Program-made: the position numbers and the translations under genes
Source of the DNA: Crotophaga sulcirostris
Taxonomy: Eukaryota; Chordata; Aves; Cuculiformes; Crotophagidae
DNA length: 64,000 nt
NCBI GenBank assembly: GCA_013397455.1
Contig: VYZB01000221.1
Location: 124,001 to 188,000, forward strand
Direction: 5' to 3'
Shown here: positions 38,701-50,655 of the stretch, piece after piece
Position numbering within the stretch: position 1 is the stretch's first letter
How the letters are laid out: each line of letters begins with the position of its first letter
The notes under the pieces: model-generated
Seen by the model: the letters and a program-made list of their open reading frames with translations, nothing else
What the model was told of the DNA's origin: nothing
Database searches by the model: none

Positions 38701-41700
38701 TCAAGCACGTGCTCAAGCCCAGCCTCTATGTTATGTATGAGCAGGTATATGCTTTGCTGTGGGCTCAGATAATCGGCGCATACCTGGGGTCAAAAGCTTG
38801 GATGTGGTCACCACATTGGTACCTGCGCCCTCTTGGGTGACCTAAACAGATGGGCATGGGGGAGGTCGGGCTTCCTGGACCGGCCTATGGCCAGAGTTTA
38901 TTTGTGGATTGCCCTAAGCACGAGTGCTTTGAAGGAAACTAATATGCAGGGATATATATGTATGGAAATCATCCACCCATGGATGGAGCGCAAGAAATAA
39001 GGCTCAATGTCCTTATGCTTGTCTGCAAGCTTGTCTTAATCTCACAGCATAAGCAAAGGTGAAACACTAGTTTATGAATTAAAAAACAATGTGTGCTTTG
39101 GTGTTTTGCTCATCTATCAGCAAATAATTAAATTAAAGGACTGAACATTTGCAAGTGGAATCTAGGGAATAGTGTGCAGATGTACTTTTAAAAGGCAGCT
39201 TTTGGGGAAGAGAGGGCTGTATTTTTGGACTTTCACTTACCTGAAGGAATATTGTAAATGTAAATCAGTGTTGACAAAATTTTCAGGAATGGAATCTGAC
39301 TCCAACAAATCTCTCAACATCTGAGCAGAATGCATACAGCAAGACAGCTAAGAACTATGAACTATAATTATATTAATCTCTTTATAAATTCTGCTAAAAA
39401 AAGGCGAGTCAGCAAACACTATACAGCTTGGAAATGAACCATTGATCATTCTAATGGGTATTTTTTGTACCTTTTCTCATTTGATTTTGGTTATTTGTTC
39501 TTTTCTAAGTACAGAGCTTCTGTAAAAAATCTGTCTTGAAAGTCTGAATGGGCCTAGAAAAAGAAACAGGAAGTTTGTAGTGAATGGCAACACAGGAAGG
39601 TTCAAATATTCCCCCTTTTAGGCTGCTCTGCAAGTGTAATCCTTTAATGGGGGATTTTCCCTGTAGATTTTTAACCAGCTATTATAGGCTTTCCTCTTCA
39701 GATTGGGCTTCTACTCTTGGCAAACCACGATCTTTCTTATCTAACCCTTCCTTTCCCCATCCGAGGGCTGCTGAAACTTTAGGACTGTTGTAGCAATTAC
39801 AGACAGACTCCACAGCTGCTTTGTGCCCACAGGGTTGGAGATCATTCTTGAGACAGTCACCCACCCTCTGGTGGTGCTCTTCTCAGAGCTATGTCGTTTC
39901 CTTTTATCCTACCTCTCACATACTCTCTAAGAGTGCTGAGAAATCATTGAGAGAAAAGAAAGGCTCTGACTGTTAAAGCCATTGGGCAGCAAATGTTTTA
40001 CTGGAAAAATTTCATTAAGATGCTGCAATATGACCCTAAGGTAGTGCCCACTTTCTGGGAGCCTTTACAAATTCACAGCTGCCAATAAATCCCACAGTGG
40101 TAAACAACCCCAGCTGCATGATGTTGAGGGAACAAGAGCTTTTTAGTAATCTTAAAGTACTTTGACTGGCTGTGCTGCACTCAGTTGGGTTTTCAAACAT
40201 GCACTTGGGGAAATTGCTTTAGTTTATGCTGAAAATGTCAGATGCTTTTCTTGTTAATATGCGTGTTGTCTGTTGATTCAGTATTTCTAATAACACTGAC
40301 AATCAAATGTAAGAAAGACTGTTCCATCTTAACACAGGCAGAGAAAGAGGTACACATGTTGAATCATTTGCTCCTTGGCAAAGGAAAGGAGTTTTACTTA
40401 GCTTTGGCAAAAATAGACATTTATTAGTTGCTAAATTTCCCCTGAATCCTTCCTGATTACATCCTTCACAGGGTCTTAGGGAGGTGCAGGATTTTGGAGG
40501 TAACAGGTTTTGGGCGAGGTGTTATCACTGGCATCCATGGCTGTTAATAATTAGCAAAAGTCCCCTGGTTCTTTTTTCCGAGAATATCCTGGCCATGCCC
40601 CAATTTCATAACATGCAAATTCCCCACTTCAGTTATAATAAGCCATTGAACTCTGTATGCCACAGGACTGTTGTTTTTGGAGGTGCTCAGAAATTATTTT
40701 TCTTAATAAAAATTATGCCTTATGATGAAAAACGAAGCTTATGTTTTCAGTTGAAAATTATTTTGTTTTGATACCTCAAGCATCTCATGGGAGCAGTAGT
40801 CTGCATACTACAAAGCCTTCAGCTGTGTGGGCTTCTTAAACAAACTGCTCCTCCCTTGACCTGCTGTATGAGTTCCTGGCGGCAGGACTCGTTATATGAT
40901 ACCTAGTCCAGCTAGAAAACCTGGACAACAGAGGGGACTGGAGACAGCTACAGCTTTCATGAACCACCACAGGGACAATCCTGAAATGCTTTGGGTTTTT
41001 AAGGAGGGGGAACAAAAAAAGCTACTTTAGATTTCTGGTAATCTGCTTTTTGAAAAACATGACATGTTGTCCAGTAAATGGCTAGTTCTCACCAAGAAGT
41101 TAATTTAGCTGAAAACTTGTCATAAGACAGTGTGATAAAAAGAGTCTGCATATCATTAACTGGTTTTATTTTTTAAGGATTAATGCTAATTCTGTCAGAG
41201 ACCTGGTCTCTGCTGCACCAGAGGAAGTTTCAAAAAACTTATGTTTGATGAAATTATAAATGGCTGCACTTGAGATATACATAAACAAAGCACTGAACAC
41301 AGTGGAAAATGGAAAATGTGAACTGACCGCTTGTACTTGGGTGATCAAACTCTTCTACTGCATAACGAACCTGTAGGATAAGCACTTTGCCACCTGAAAG
41401 TACTGAGCATTTTACATCAGCCACAAGTGCCAACTGCTTTCAAACAATTTCAGACTGATTTTCCAGGTACGTGAACCAGAAGGTTTTGCACGGAAGGTTT
41501 TTAACTTGCTCAAGTACTATTTTGTAAAGACTTGGCATGACTGCCTTTTGAACATGATCTGTTTTCCTGTCTCTGTTCTCATTCTTGCTGTATGGTCTTA
41601 GATTATGTTATTTAAATAAATATTTTGTCTTTTTTAACTCAGAATCTGATGTGTTGTTTGGTCTGTCTTATGGCAGCACCAGGTCCTGGGGTTATGTTCT

Positions 41701-43801
41701 CAGACACCTTGCTCTCCCCTTTCAGCCAGCTCTTCAGGTCCCTCCTGTTGCTGTTTGTGTAAGTGGGGCCTTGTCATGCTTTTGTTCACTTTGTCACAGG
41801 CCTCTGAATTGCCTGAGTTCATCTCTGATGATTTTTCTCCTCTTTTTATTGCAACGGGCTACCTCAGCCAGATTTTGCAATGCTAAAAATAACAAATTGG
41901 GGATAATTTTCCTTCTATCTGAACTGTGGATTTAAAATCTATTGGTTTATGGTATGCTCAGTGACAACTTTGCTTTCTTTGTCAGAATCAAAGAATTTCC
42001 ACCTATAATAAAATGATTTGCTGGGCCGTATGGCTTTGTCTAGAATACTTTATGAATTTATGATCTCTCTTAAACTGGTATTTTTCATGTCAACTGAACT
42101 GTTTGGTGATATATTCTCATTTTCTAGCTTCTCTGTGTTCATTTCTTTCTGTGTTATTCCCATACTGCACCCCACCCCCCCTCCCGTGCCCCAGCCCCAT
42201 TTTTAATGACACAGCAGCAAAAGGGATATTCTTTGGTAAGTGGAAGACAAGCATAACATTTTCAGAGTTTCAGGCCAATTAAGGTCTTTAGTACTACTCT
42301 AAAAGTAACAAGCCACTGCTTGTGACTTCACAGAAAACTGACAGGATTTAGGTATGTTAGTTGATTTTATCCTGAAAAAAACCTATTGTGTCTTCCAATA
42401 TACCTTATATCTTTTTCTGCTCCCTTCTCCTGCTCTTTTGAGACTGATGGAGCAGACAGGATTCACTGACTGACTCCTTTGATGTCAATGGGATGAAAGC
42501 CACGGACAAACTGGGCTATGGGCTTTCAAGATGACTAGGTGTATTATTTTTTGATTGCCTTAATAAAACTACTGTAGCAGATATACTGCTGCCAGGATAA
42601 TTTTAATACAACAATTGTCTTTGTTATAGTGGTATTATGTAATTATGTTGTGCCCAGAAAAAAAATAATCCTGCCATGCCTCAGGCTATTTTTGGAGGCT
42701 ACCTTTCTACAATACTAATTTTGATTGCTAACCTGATAGGTTAGCCTGTTAGTTTACCTATCACGCAGTCAGTCTGGCTTCCTTTGTTATACGCGACTAT
42801 ATCATGCAAGATCTACCCTTGATTCAAAGAGCTAGAATTGGCTGAGGGGAGATAACCAACCTGGCAGTTCTAATCTGAAATGTGAGCATCCAAACTGCAG
42901 CATTAACTCCCATGCTTGCTAACTCTTTACGACTTGACCAAATCTCAGGTTCAAAGATGTTATTTTTTTTTAAAGACCTAGAGGTCTTTTATTCACATGA
43001 GCAAGCCAAGTTTGCTTCCCCCTGACTCACAGATTCTGCCTGTGTAACCTGTCCGGCCATGCTGCAGCTCCTGCATCACAAGGATCACCCTGCAGGTTCC
43101 TGTGCCAGTTCTGCAGAACCACGTGGAATAAAGAGTAGTAAATATGTATTGTGATTAGAAAATAAGAAGGTATCCATCTGCTAAATGGACCACAGAGCCT
43201 TCCGAATAAAAACTGTATCTGCTGTGCAGGCACAGTTTGGACAACAAATGAACCTTTCAGATGGTTTTCATTTATTAATTTGTTCTGTCTAATCTAGATA
43301 TGAATGTTGATTTTTCCTTCCCAGAGAAGAGGACTGCAGTGTTTGCAAACCTCTAGGTATTTTACATGTTTATTTCATCTTCTCCAGACAATTACCTAAA
43401 GCTTCTTGAAGATTAAAAGTAATCAATTTATGTTTAATTGAACTGTGTTTTAAAAATCATGACATGTATCTTCACTTCCAAAGTAGATTTAAAAATAACC
43501 AGAAAATGTAACTACTGAGACTATTATTGATCAGTATTTATTGTTTTAATTGCTTACTGGTTATGTTCTAGGCTTAGCATCTACAACTGAATATTCAACA
43601 AAATATCATCAAGATTTTCTTATTAGAGCCCTACTTTAGTGCCCAAAGCATAAATTAATTCTTAATTTCAGCTGCCAGTAATCCAGTCAGTACTCAGTAT
43701 TTAGTATGCTGGGTCGGTGATAGAAACATGTCCCCGTGCAGGCAAGTGTCTTTGACTTCAGAATCGTATTAAATAACTAATGTTGTGACAATCTTTCAGA
43801 A
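35714..43801. other. Non-coding stretch, no gene recognised
   Basis: Contains an ATGC-type microsatellite at 36307-36327 and a perfect 8-bp inverted repeat (GCTAACCT/AGGTTAGC, 3-base loop) at 42727-42745. It also has a C-rich run at about 42166-42190. An open frame at 37759-38004 is followed through a donor-like TCAG|GTGAGG at 37909, but it has no strong acceptor and no recognisable domain. Nothing else could be supported. Confidence 0.45.
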
Positions 43802-43866
43802 ACGTCATCACGCCTGCTTGTCAAACGGCTCTTCAACACGTTTACAAACTGGCCGATAGCAACGCG
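43802..43866. promoter_or_regulatory. Local CpG cluster with a CRE half-site
   Basis: I count seven CpGs within about 65 bases in an otherwise CpG-poor region. The cluster begins with AACGTCATCACG, containing ACGTCA, the reverse complement of the CREB/ATF half-site TGACGT. It directly precedes the AT-rich block at 44.16-45.13 kb. It might be a distal regulatory element, but this rests on base composition alone. Confidence 0.25.
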
Positions 43867-44159
43867 GCTTCTTAGCTCAGCTTAAATAGAGGCTCTGAAG
43901 ATACAGCTTCATTTACAGATCAGAAACGACTTTACATTTCTGTCAGAGTGGTTTTACAAACCAAGCTGCCAGGGACAGGGATGCTTGCAGAAAAAACAGG
44001 AGGAGCAGTGGTGCTGCTCAGCAGAGGACCCCGTGTGACTCCCCCACCCCAGCCCCTCTGCATCCCTGCCGTGACTGACAGTGCCCTGATGAGCTGCTCC
44101 CTGGGGAGGATTTCTTCCAGTTAGATAAATACCTAGGCAGCCACACACTCTGCCTCTTC
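43867..44159. other. Non-coding spacer, mixed composition
   Basis: A moderately GC-rich stretch with a short minus-strand open frame of no recognisable family. No feature called. Confidence 0.4.
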
Positions 44160-45130
44160 CTATTTATTAAAAAAATAATAATCTAAAAGGCCTTTCTACT
44201 CGTATTGTTGTACAACAGCAAAATGGGATAACTGCCTGTGGCTCTGATTTATAATCAGATTCCAGAAGCAATAGATTGGGCAGCAGATTATCACTAATCC
44301 ACTCCCATTTAAACTCAGGTGGCAGGCTATTTTTTCCATTAATATTTCCAGGCTTTTTTTATACAAACAACAAAAGGAGGAATATGGGATGAAAGAAAGA
44401 GGTGGATGTGGAACTGAAATTTCTTTTTATCACCAGCTAATTCACCTTTCCACTTTAAAACCTACGTCCCACCTCCAGCAGCTCTGAAGATGGACTTCTC
44501 ACAGCACCTTGATGCCTGCCTCTATTTTGCCTGTTCGAATGTATTCATATTTAATCAGGGTATTATTGTGTATTTTTACAGATACTACCTTGCCTGCGGC
44601 TACAGCAGCAGCCTTTTAGAACAGTCTTTTAAACTGTAATTAGGTAAAATAAATATACACAGGATGAATATGGAAGCTGTTCATTGAGGACAAGAGCATT
44701 TGGGATACAAGAGGTGATATTTTTCTGTGTTGAGCTCTAATAATTTGCATAAACCACCTGCCTTATTTTATCCAACTGTTAAATTGTTATAAAAGCACAT
44801 TTCTCCCTCCAAGGGTTGTGGACAGAACTCATAAATGTTTCATAAACACTTTCAGATGCTTTTGTGAGATCATCCTATTCATAGTGGGTCACGCTAATGA
44901 GATCTACTGATAAAAGGTAAAAAACAGGTATTATAGTAATAACATTAATTCACTTTCAAACACAAATATTTTGATAGAGTATAAAAACCCTGGTACTTTT
45001 ACAATGAGAAATCTATCATAATTTTTAATTAAAGCATGATTTCTAATTGGAACATTAATTCTTCAATAATGTTAATTTTTACATTGACAAACCAATCAAA
45101 ATTCTGACACTGATAGTCAGAGATTTTGTA
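44160..45130. promoter_or_regulatory. AT-rich block with homeodomain-type cores, possible enhancer
   Basis: The block is dense in TAAT, ATTAAT and TTAATTA-type cores (for example ATTTTTAATTAAAGC near 45022 and repeated CATTAATTC near 44945 and 45053). It also has GATA-like GATAA/TTATC sites and lacks recognisable repeats. This texture resembles conserved non-coding enhancers near developmental genes. AT-rich DNA yields such cores by chance, so only cross-species conservation would support the call. Confidence 0.2.
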
Positions 45131-47235
45131 ACTAAATTCTTTATAACACATCCCAGCTCTGACTCTGATTTTTATCCATCTCAGTACACAGTGCTGCCAG
45201 CATCTTTCCACAGCAATTTAATGATTTCTGAGAGATCAGCCATTCGTTTATAAGCCACCCTCCCCACCCCCTATGATATAAACCTTTCCTAACAATAAAG
45301 CCCGGATTTACTTCTGTCTTCAACCTCATTTAAGAAGGTTATTGGCTACTGCCAGTGACTCCAGAAATGGGCCAGATGCACCTGTATACGCCAGGTGTTG
45401 GCTGGGTGTTTAGTATCAGGCCTGATTCTCACATCCCATAGCCATCTCTGGGTGGCTCTGCTGGGACTGGAGATGCATGGGACACCAGATAACGGTGTGC
45501 CTCCAGTGAAGGCGTGAGAACAGGGTGCAGCTTGGCAGACGTGCAGAGATACACAATAACTCCCTCACACAGCCATGAGAAGCCAGTTTAATTACTAATA
45601 CACAGACAGAGACAGGAGATAGAATTTGTCCTCTTCTGACTTATGGAGATTTAAAAGATTTACTACATTACTTTAATTTTCCAAAGAAATATCTGCATTT
45701 TCAAAGGTGAGGTCTTACCCAGACAAGTCGAAGTTTTTTTTCCAGGATGCCCTCAACTTCTTTTGAAAAGGATTTCTGAGGGTAGTGCTTAGCATCGCAT
45801 GAAGGATGCTCAGTTCTTCAAAGCTGGGCATGAGGTAGAGACTGCGTATACTCAGATAAAGTTTAAACCTGCTCCATGCAAAGTTGGTGGAATTATGGCA
45901 AACAAGATTCCGTAAATATATAAAACATATTATTATATACTGTCTTCCAGGTCTTTTTGTCCCTGTTTCAGTCCTGGGACTGCCTGTATAGACGTTACCT
46001 TTGTTTATGCGAGGTTCCCTGAAGAAGTGCCTTCTGGAAAGAGGAATCTGTGCAAAGATTTCCTCTCTAGCCTACATATTTTCAGAGCCAGCTCTAAAGA
46101 AGGCTGGAAAAGGGAAGTCCTGCTCTGCAGGAATTGCTATGTTTTTAGTTAACTGATCATAGTGAAACATTTCAGAATGCATGTTATATGAAGCAGAAAA
46201 GCTGAAATGATAACAGTGAATTGTTTCAACAACGAAGAAATTAATTTGCAGCTAGCTTTTTAATTTACAATTCCAATGAAATTAAAAAGTTGCTGCAGAA
46301 TATTTTGATTTATCTGAAACTCTGCTTCCAATGCAAAAAAATACAATCCTATTGAATCCTGAGTCCTACTGATTTACAGGGTTACCATACAGCCACGTAT
46401 ACATGCTTGAATGATAAAAAAATCCTGTTTAAACATTGGTGCTTGATATCCACTGGGAGGGAAAAGATAAAAAGTTATCCTGTCCAGAATGAAGCACAGA
46501 CTACATTTGTCAGGAGTCTGTATAAGAAGTACTGCTGAAAACCTGCAGTTTTTCTAACTTAATGTACAAGTCTGTTCCTGTTAACCTGAAATAGCTTTCA
46601 AGAATTCTGAAGGTAATACGTAACATTGAAGTTGCTGCTTTATGAAATGTATTGAGGTCCTAAGGAGGCCACTTGCTTTGTTGACCTACTGAATGATGTG
46701 AAATTTAAAAATGTAGGCCAGAGTTGGTCTAGGAGTATCTTTTTCTGGAGAGATTGAAGGCTGTGAACTTCTAGTACAATGACCAGAAGAAGGTAACTGA
46801 CCGTAATTGACATTTACAAACTTACAGACTTTAAAGATCAAACAGCCCACTCCTCTCCTGTCAGCTAGGAGTATACAGATGGTAGGTAACTTCCAGAACA
46901 ACCCTTCCTTTCAAAACTTCTACTGCTCTTGTCTATGAAGTACATAAGGCTTTTCCCAGCTATATGGATGACTTTCTGGACCTTTGACTTTTAATGAAAC
47001 GCAGAAGCAAAATGTTCCTTTGCAAGTCTCATGAACACGGAAAAAACTTCTTCCAAGCTTTCCATTTTGCACAACACTTTTTGAATGTCTGCCAACTGTA
47101 TCAACAGCAAAACAACACTGGATTGTGTGTAACCGAAGTTAAAAATATGATGTGCCTGCCCCAGAAACTATGATCACATTGTTGACCCTTGTAACACAGT
47201 CATGGCCCAACTGTGATAAAATGTACCCCTTTCAG
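45131..47235. other. Non-coding stretch, no gene recognised
   Basis: No exon or repeat family could be supported. Short open frames are on mixed strands. Confidence 0.45.
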
Positions 47236-47413
47236 CTACAGGAGGTCTACAGTTCCCACTGACACCTGGAGGTGGAAGTACCCTTGGAAGTATGTGAACG
47301 GTGATGCAGATGCAGCAAAATCTCCATTAGAGCAGCTGAACCCTGCTCTGCTGAAGAGATGGAAAGAGACAGTGAAGGACCTCGACTTCACCCGCGGCAC
47401 CTGCAGAGCCTGA
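47236..47413 (+). CDS. Candidate terminal coding exon, unknown protein
   Basis: A pyrimidine-rich acceptor (TGTACCCCTTTCAG) ends at 47235. The following frame (codon phase from TAC at 47237) stays open for about 58 codons to TGA at 47411-47413. The peptide is rich in Trp, Lys and Pro, with blocks such as WRWKYPWKYVNG and SPLEQLNPALLKRWKE. The second block would form a plausible amphipathic helix. The other two + frames are closed by stops within the first 60 bases. The composition looks more protein-like than most frames here, yet I recognise no family. It could be a lineage-specific or decayed exon, or chance. An unspliced frame could also start at ATG 47213. Confidence 0.2.
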
Positions 47414-50408
47414 GCACTCCCCCGTGAGCTGGAAAAGCTGCTGACCTGGGAAAGCACTGTCAAATGAAAGTGACAGCCACTCCTGTCACCTCTTATCTTC
47501 TCTGCAGCTCAAGGACCACAAGTAAAAAGCTCACTGAAGAGGAGATCTGGGGAAGATGTCTTCTGAGTATCTGACAGCTTGGCCATTTCATTGCTCTTCT
47601 CCCTATATATCATAGAGGATACAAACAATGTCTTTATGCTATAGAGACAGGACTTTGGGAGTCACTTCTCAAAAAAACTGGAGAAATAGTGTGAATGTGT
47701 CTGGTTGATGTGTTCACTGCTAGAAGATGCCCAATGTTTCTCACTGTTATACTTGAAAAAAGAGCAGGGATCTTCATGCCTCTCCAAAATGGAAAGCCAC
47801 CAAGCAATATTACTTCTATTCTAATAGGGTTCCTGCTGGCAATCCATAAGCTCATGAAGGCAGTTTTTACAGCTCGTCCTGCTAGGAAGATCAGAACCAT
47901 CTTGGTGAAGGAACATGCCTGTTCCACATGGGGTTAAAGTTGTACAGGCAATGTTTTGGTTGGACACATTGTACTCCCTTGACAATCAGAATAGCAGTGA
48001 TGGATTTAGCTGTGTGAAGCAAGGCAGAGCTGCACAGCTCCCAGTATCACCCGACACTATCATACACTGCTGACTACACTGGTGAGCAGCCGTTTAAATT
48101 GCAGTCTTCTGAACAAGCATGCACACTTAGATGTGCTGGAGAAGGTTTACCACAGGTCCATGCCTGCTCCTTCATTCTTCAACACCTACATTTTTGTGTT
48201 AAATTCTTCTGTGATGATTATATCTCTATAGCACAAGCCCCTGTTTTTTCTTAGTTGAAGAGTCACCTGATGACTTGGAAGCTTCACTGTAACATTTCCA
48301 AACCTCACTGCTAACTAATTAACAAAAGAGCAAACCCAGTCCAGGACTACTTACTGTCACTTTTTGCTGCCAATGAGTGCTAAATGAATCTCATCTGAAG
48401 TGTACAGATATAGCTTTGAACTGAAGATTGGCTTTAAAATTAATCTGAGAAATATATAAGAAGACATTAAACCTAGTATCTAGTCTTGTGTGAGAGTACT
48501 GATGCCCTGATTTGCTCACACAGAGAAATGTGTGTGTTGAGTGTAGTGTTTGCACTGAACAGATCTCTGGTTGTGTAACTGAATGCAACAATTAAAAGAA
48601 AAAAATCAGGATCAGAATTAACATTAGGTCAGGGTTCACCCTCTGTGGCACCCTTTTTTCAGGATCACCAGGCTCTTAAAGCACCTGCAGAATCTCCATC
48701 CAGTCTTCAGAGCCTGAGGTTGCTGTGTCCCAAGCAGATCTCTTACAGACAACACCACTGAAAAGCCTCTAAGCATGATTCCATCCTGGAATCTACAATT
48801 TGCATTGAACTATTTCAGCATATTGCAGAACATCTTATACCTTGGGAAGACGAGGATGATATGAGCAAAAGGGCTGGTTGCAAGCTGTGGGCTGCATCAT
48901 GAATCAGTGCTGATGACAACTATTTGTCAAATGTGTTTTACACTCAAAAACAAGCAGCTTCCAAAACTGTCTGTTGATAGCTCACTGATCTGAATTTAAT
49001 TAGTCAAACGTTTCCTGTGATTTCTTTCAACACAGAAATCATGGCCTTTAGCATGATTGTTGTCAAGTGAATCAGGTTCTATTTCTTCCCAGTAGACTGA
49101 GGTATTCGCTGTGTTAACTAGGAGATCCCTCCATTACATTGTATTAATAGCTCCAAAGTCCAGTCAATGAGGTTACCTAAATCCAGTAAATGTGTACTCA
49201 ATGGCAATGTTAACAATTTAACAATCTAGTTACAAGCAGTAAGTTACAAAAAAAAGCCAAATTGTCTCTGTCTTTCCTTAGTTTTCCCCTTAATGGTCTC
49301 ATTAGTTTTTGTAGTTGGGCATAGCAGTTAATGGCCTCAGCAATAAATCCGGCAAAGTGAGGTTTTAAATCAAGGTAGATCTGTGCTGCTGGTTTGTCTT
49401 GTTATTTTCTATTTTGACGTCTGTTACCTTTATTTAGGTCATGCTCCCTTAACTTTAACTGTTTCGGAGTCTAGCAGGCAATATCTAACTCCGAAATATT
49501 AAATCTTGACCACATACTTGCCAGGTGTGTGAGTACTCCAGACTCTACAAAATGACGTATTAAGGCCTTCCAGGATTAGAGTAGCTTAAAAATCAGAAGC
49601 ATTCAAACCCAGAGACAATAAAACCATGTTTTCTTTTTATTTGTCTCTTGCAGTTCAGAACTTTATTATTTAGGTTTTGCCAGCAGTCTTATGAGTGCCA
49701 GAGAGTCCCTTTTAAAAACAACAACACAAACCCACCAGCTTTTACTTAATCATATGACTCAAGGACCAGGGAGCTTAAGGAAGAACTGCAAAGAAAACAA
49801 AAATTGCAATCAAGTCTCAAGACTGGTAGCAATGTACCTGATACAAAGATCCTTCACCGCAATTTCAGGATCTGCATACTGCAATAATAGTCAGAAGAGT
49901 TGTAAAGATCACTGTATTTTGTGTTTCCATTATCTTGACAGCTTTCATGTCTGATTCACTGTGGTGTTTATTGAGTCCAGGGGTGTTCAGCCAGTGTACA
50001 ACTGGAGTAAAAAAGCCATGAATCATGCCCTCGACGTGCTCTTTACTCTAGCCACTAACACTTTATAATGTTGTCTAGAAATCAAAAAGAATGATTTAGT
50101 CAAAGCATAGCTTCTATTTCGTTTTTATTAAACTTGGCTTTCTGCCTAAACTCTTGGCATTTTGAACAGTGAACTTAGGCTAGAATATATTGCTTTATCC
50201 GGAACATTTGTAACCTTTATTGATCTGCTCAGGTAAAAGCACAGAGTAAAAGGTCTTTATTATTGATGTGGAAAATATTAGTTCTCCATTGTTTTTCAGT
50301 CTGCAAACATCTGTCACTTTCTCCTTGATAAATCCCCTTAAATATTCCTTGTTCTGGGCCTAGAAATCCCACCCACCGTTAGTTGGTAGGATCCAAGTGA
50401 TTTTCCAT
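47414..50408. other. Non-coding stretch, no gene recognised
   Basis: Open frames at 47634-47937 overlap on both strands without domains. Nothing else could be supported. Confidence 0.45.
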
Positions 50409-50655
50409 ACAGAATCACAGAATGGTTTGCATTAGAAGAGACCCTTAAAGGTCATCTAGTTCAACTCTCCTGCAATGAGTAGGGGAGGACATCTTCAACC
50501 AGATCAGGGTGCTCAGAGCCCTGTCCAACATGACCTCGAGTGTTTCCAGGGAAGGGGCATCTACCACCTCTCTGGGCAACCTGTTCCAGCATTTCACCAC
50601 CCACAAATAGTTGAATTAATGCTGTCTCGCAGCAGTTTCTCCATGTCGTGTCTAA
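50409..50655 (-). mobile_element. CR1 LINE fragment, minus strand
   Basis: Read on + the block begins with ACAGAATCACAGAATGG, the reverse complement of the CR1 3' end. It continues with AAAGGTCATCTAGTTCAAC, GTGCTCAGAGCCCTGTCC, GTGTTTCCAGGGA and CTCTCTGGGCAACCTGTTCC, all standard CR1 tail segments in reverse orientation. About 250 bases remain. The left boundary is sharp (CR1 3' end) and the right boundary, near 50655, is uncertain because similarity fades. The minus-strand open frame at 50461-50826 overlaps this copy in a non-CR1 frame and is not a gene. Confidence 0.93.

Noticed and set aside
44310..44330. Possible CTCF site (ACTCAGGTGGCAGG)
   Set aside because: The AGGTGGCAG half matches, but the leading CC is missing, so the motif is much weaker than the two reported.
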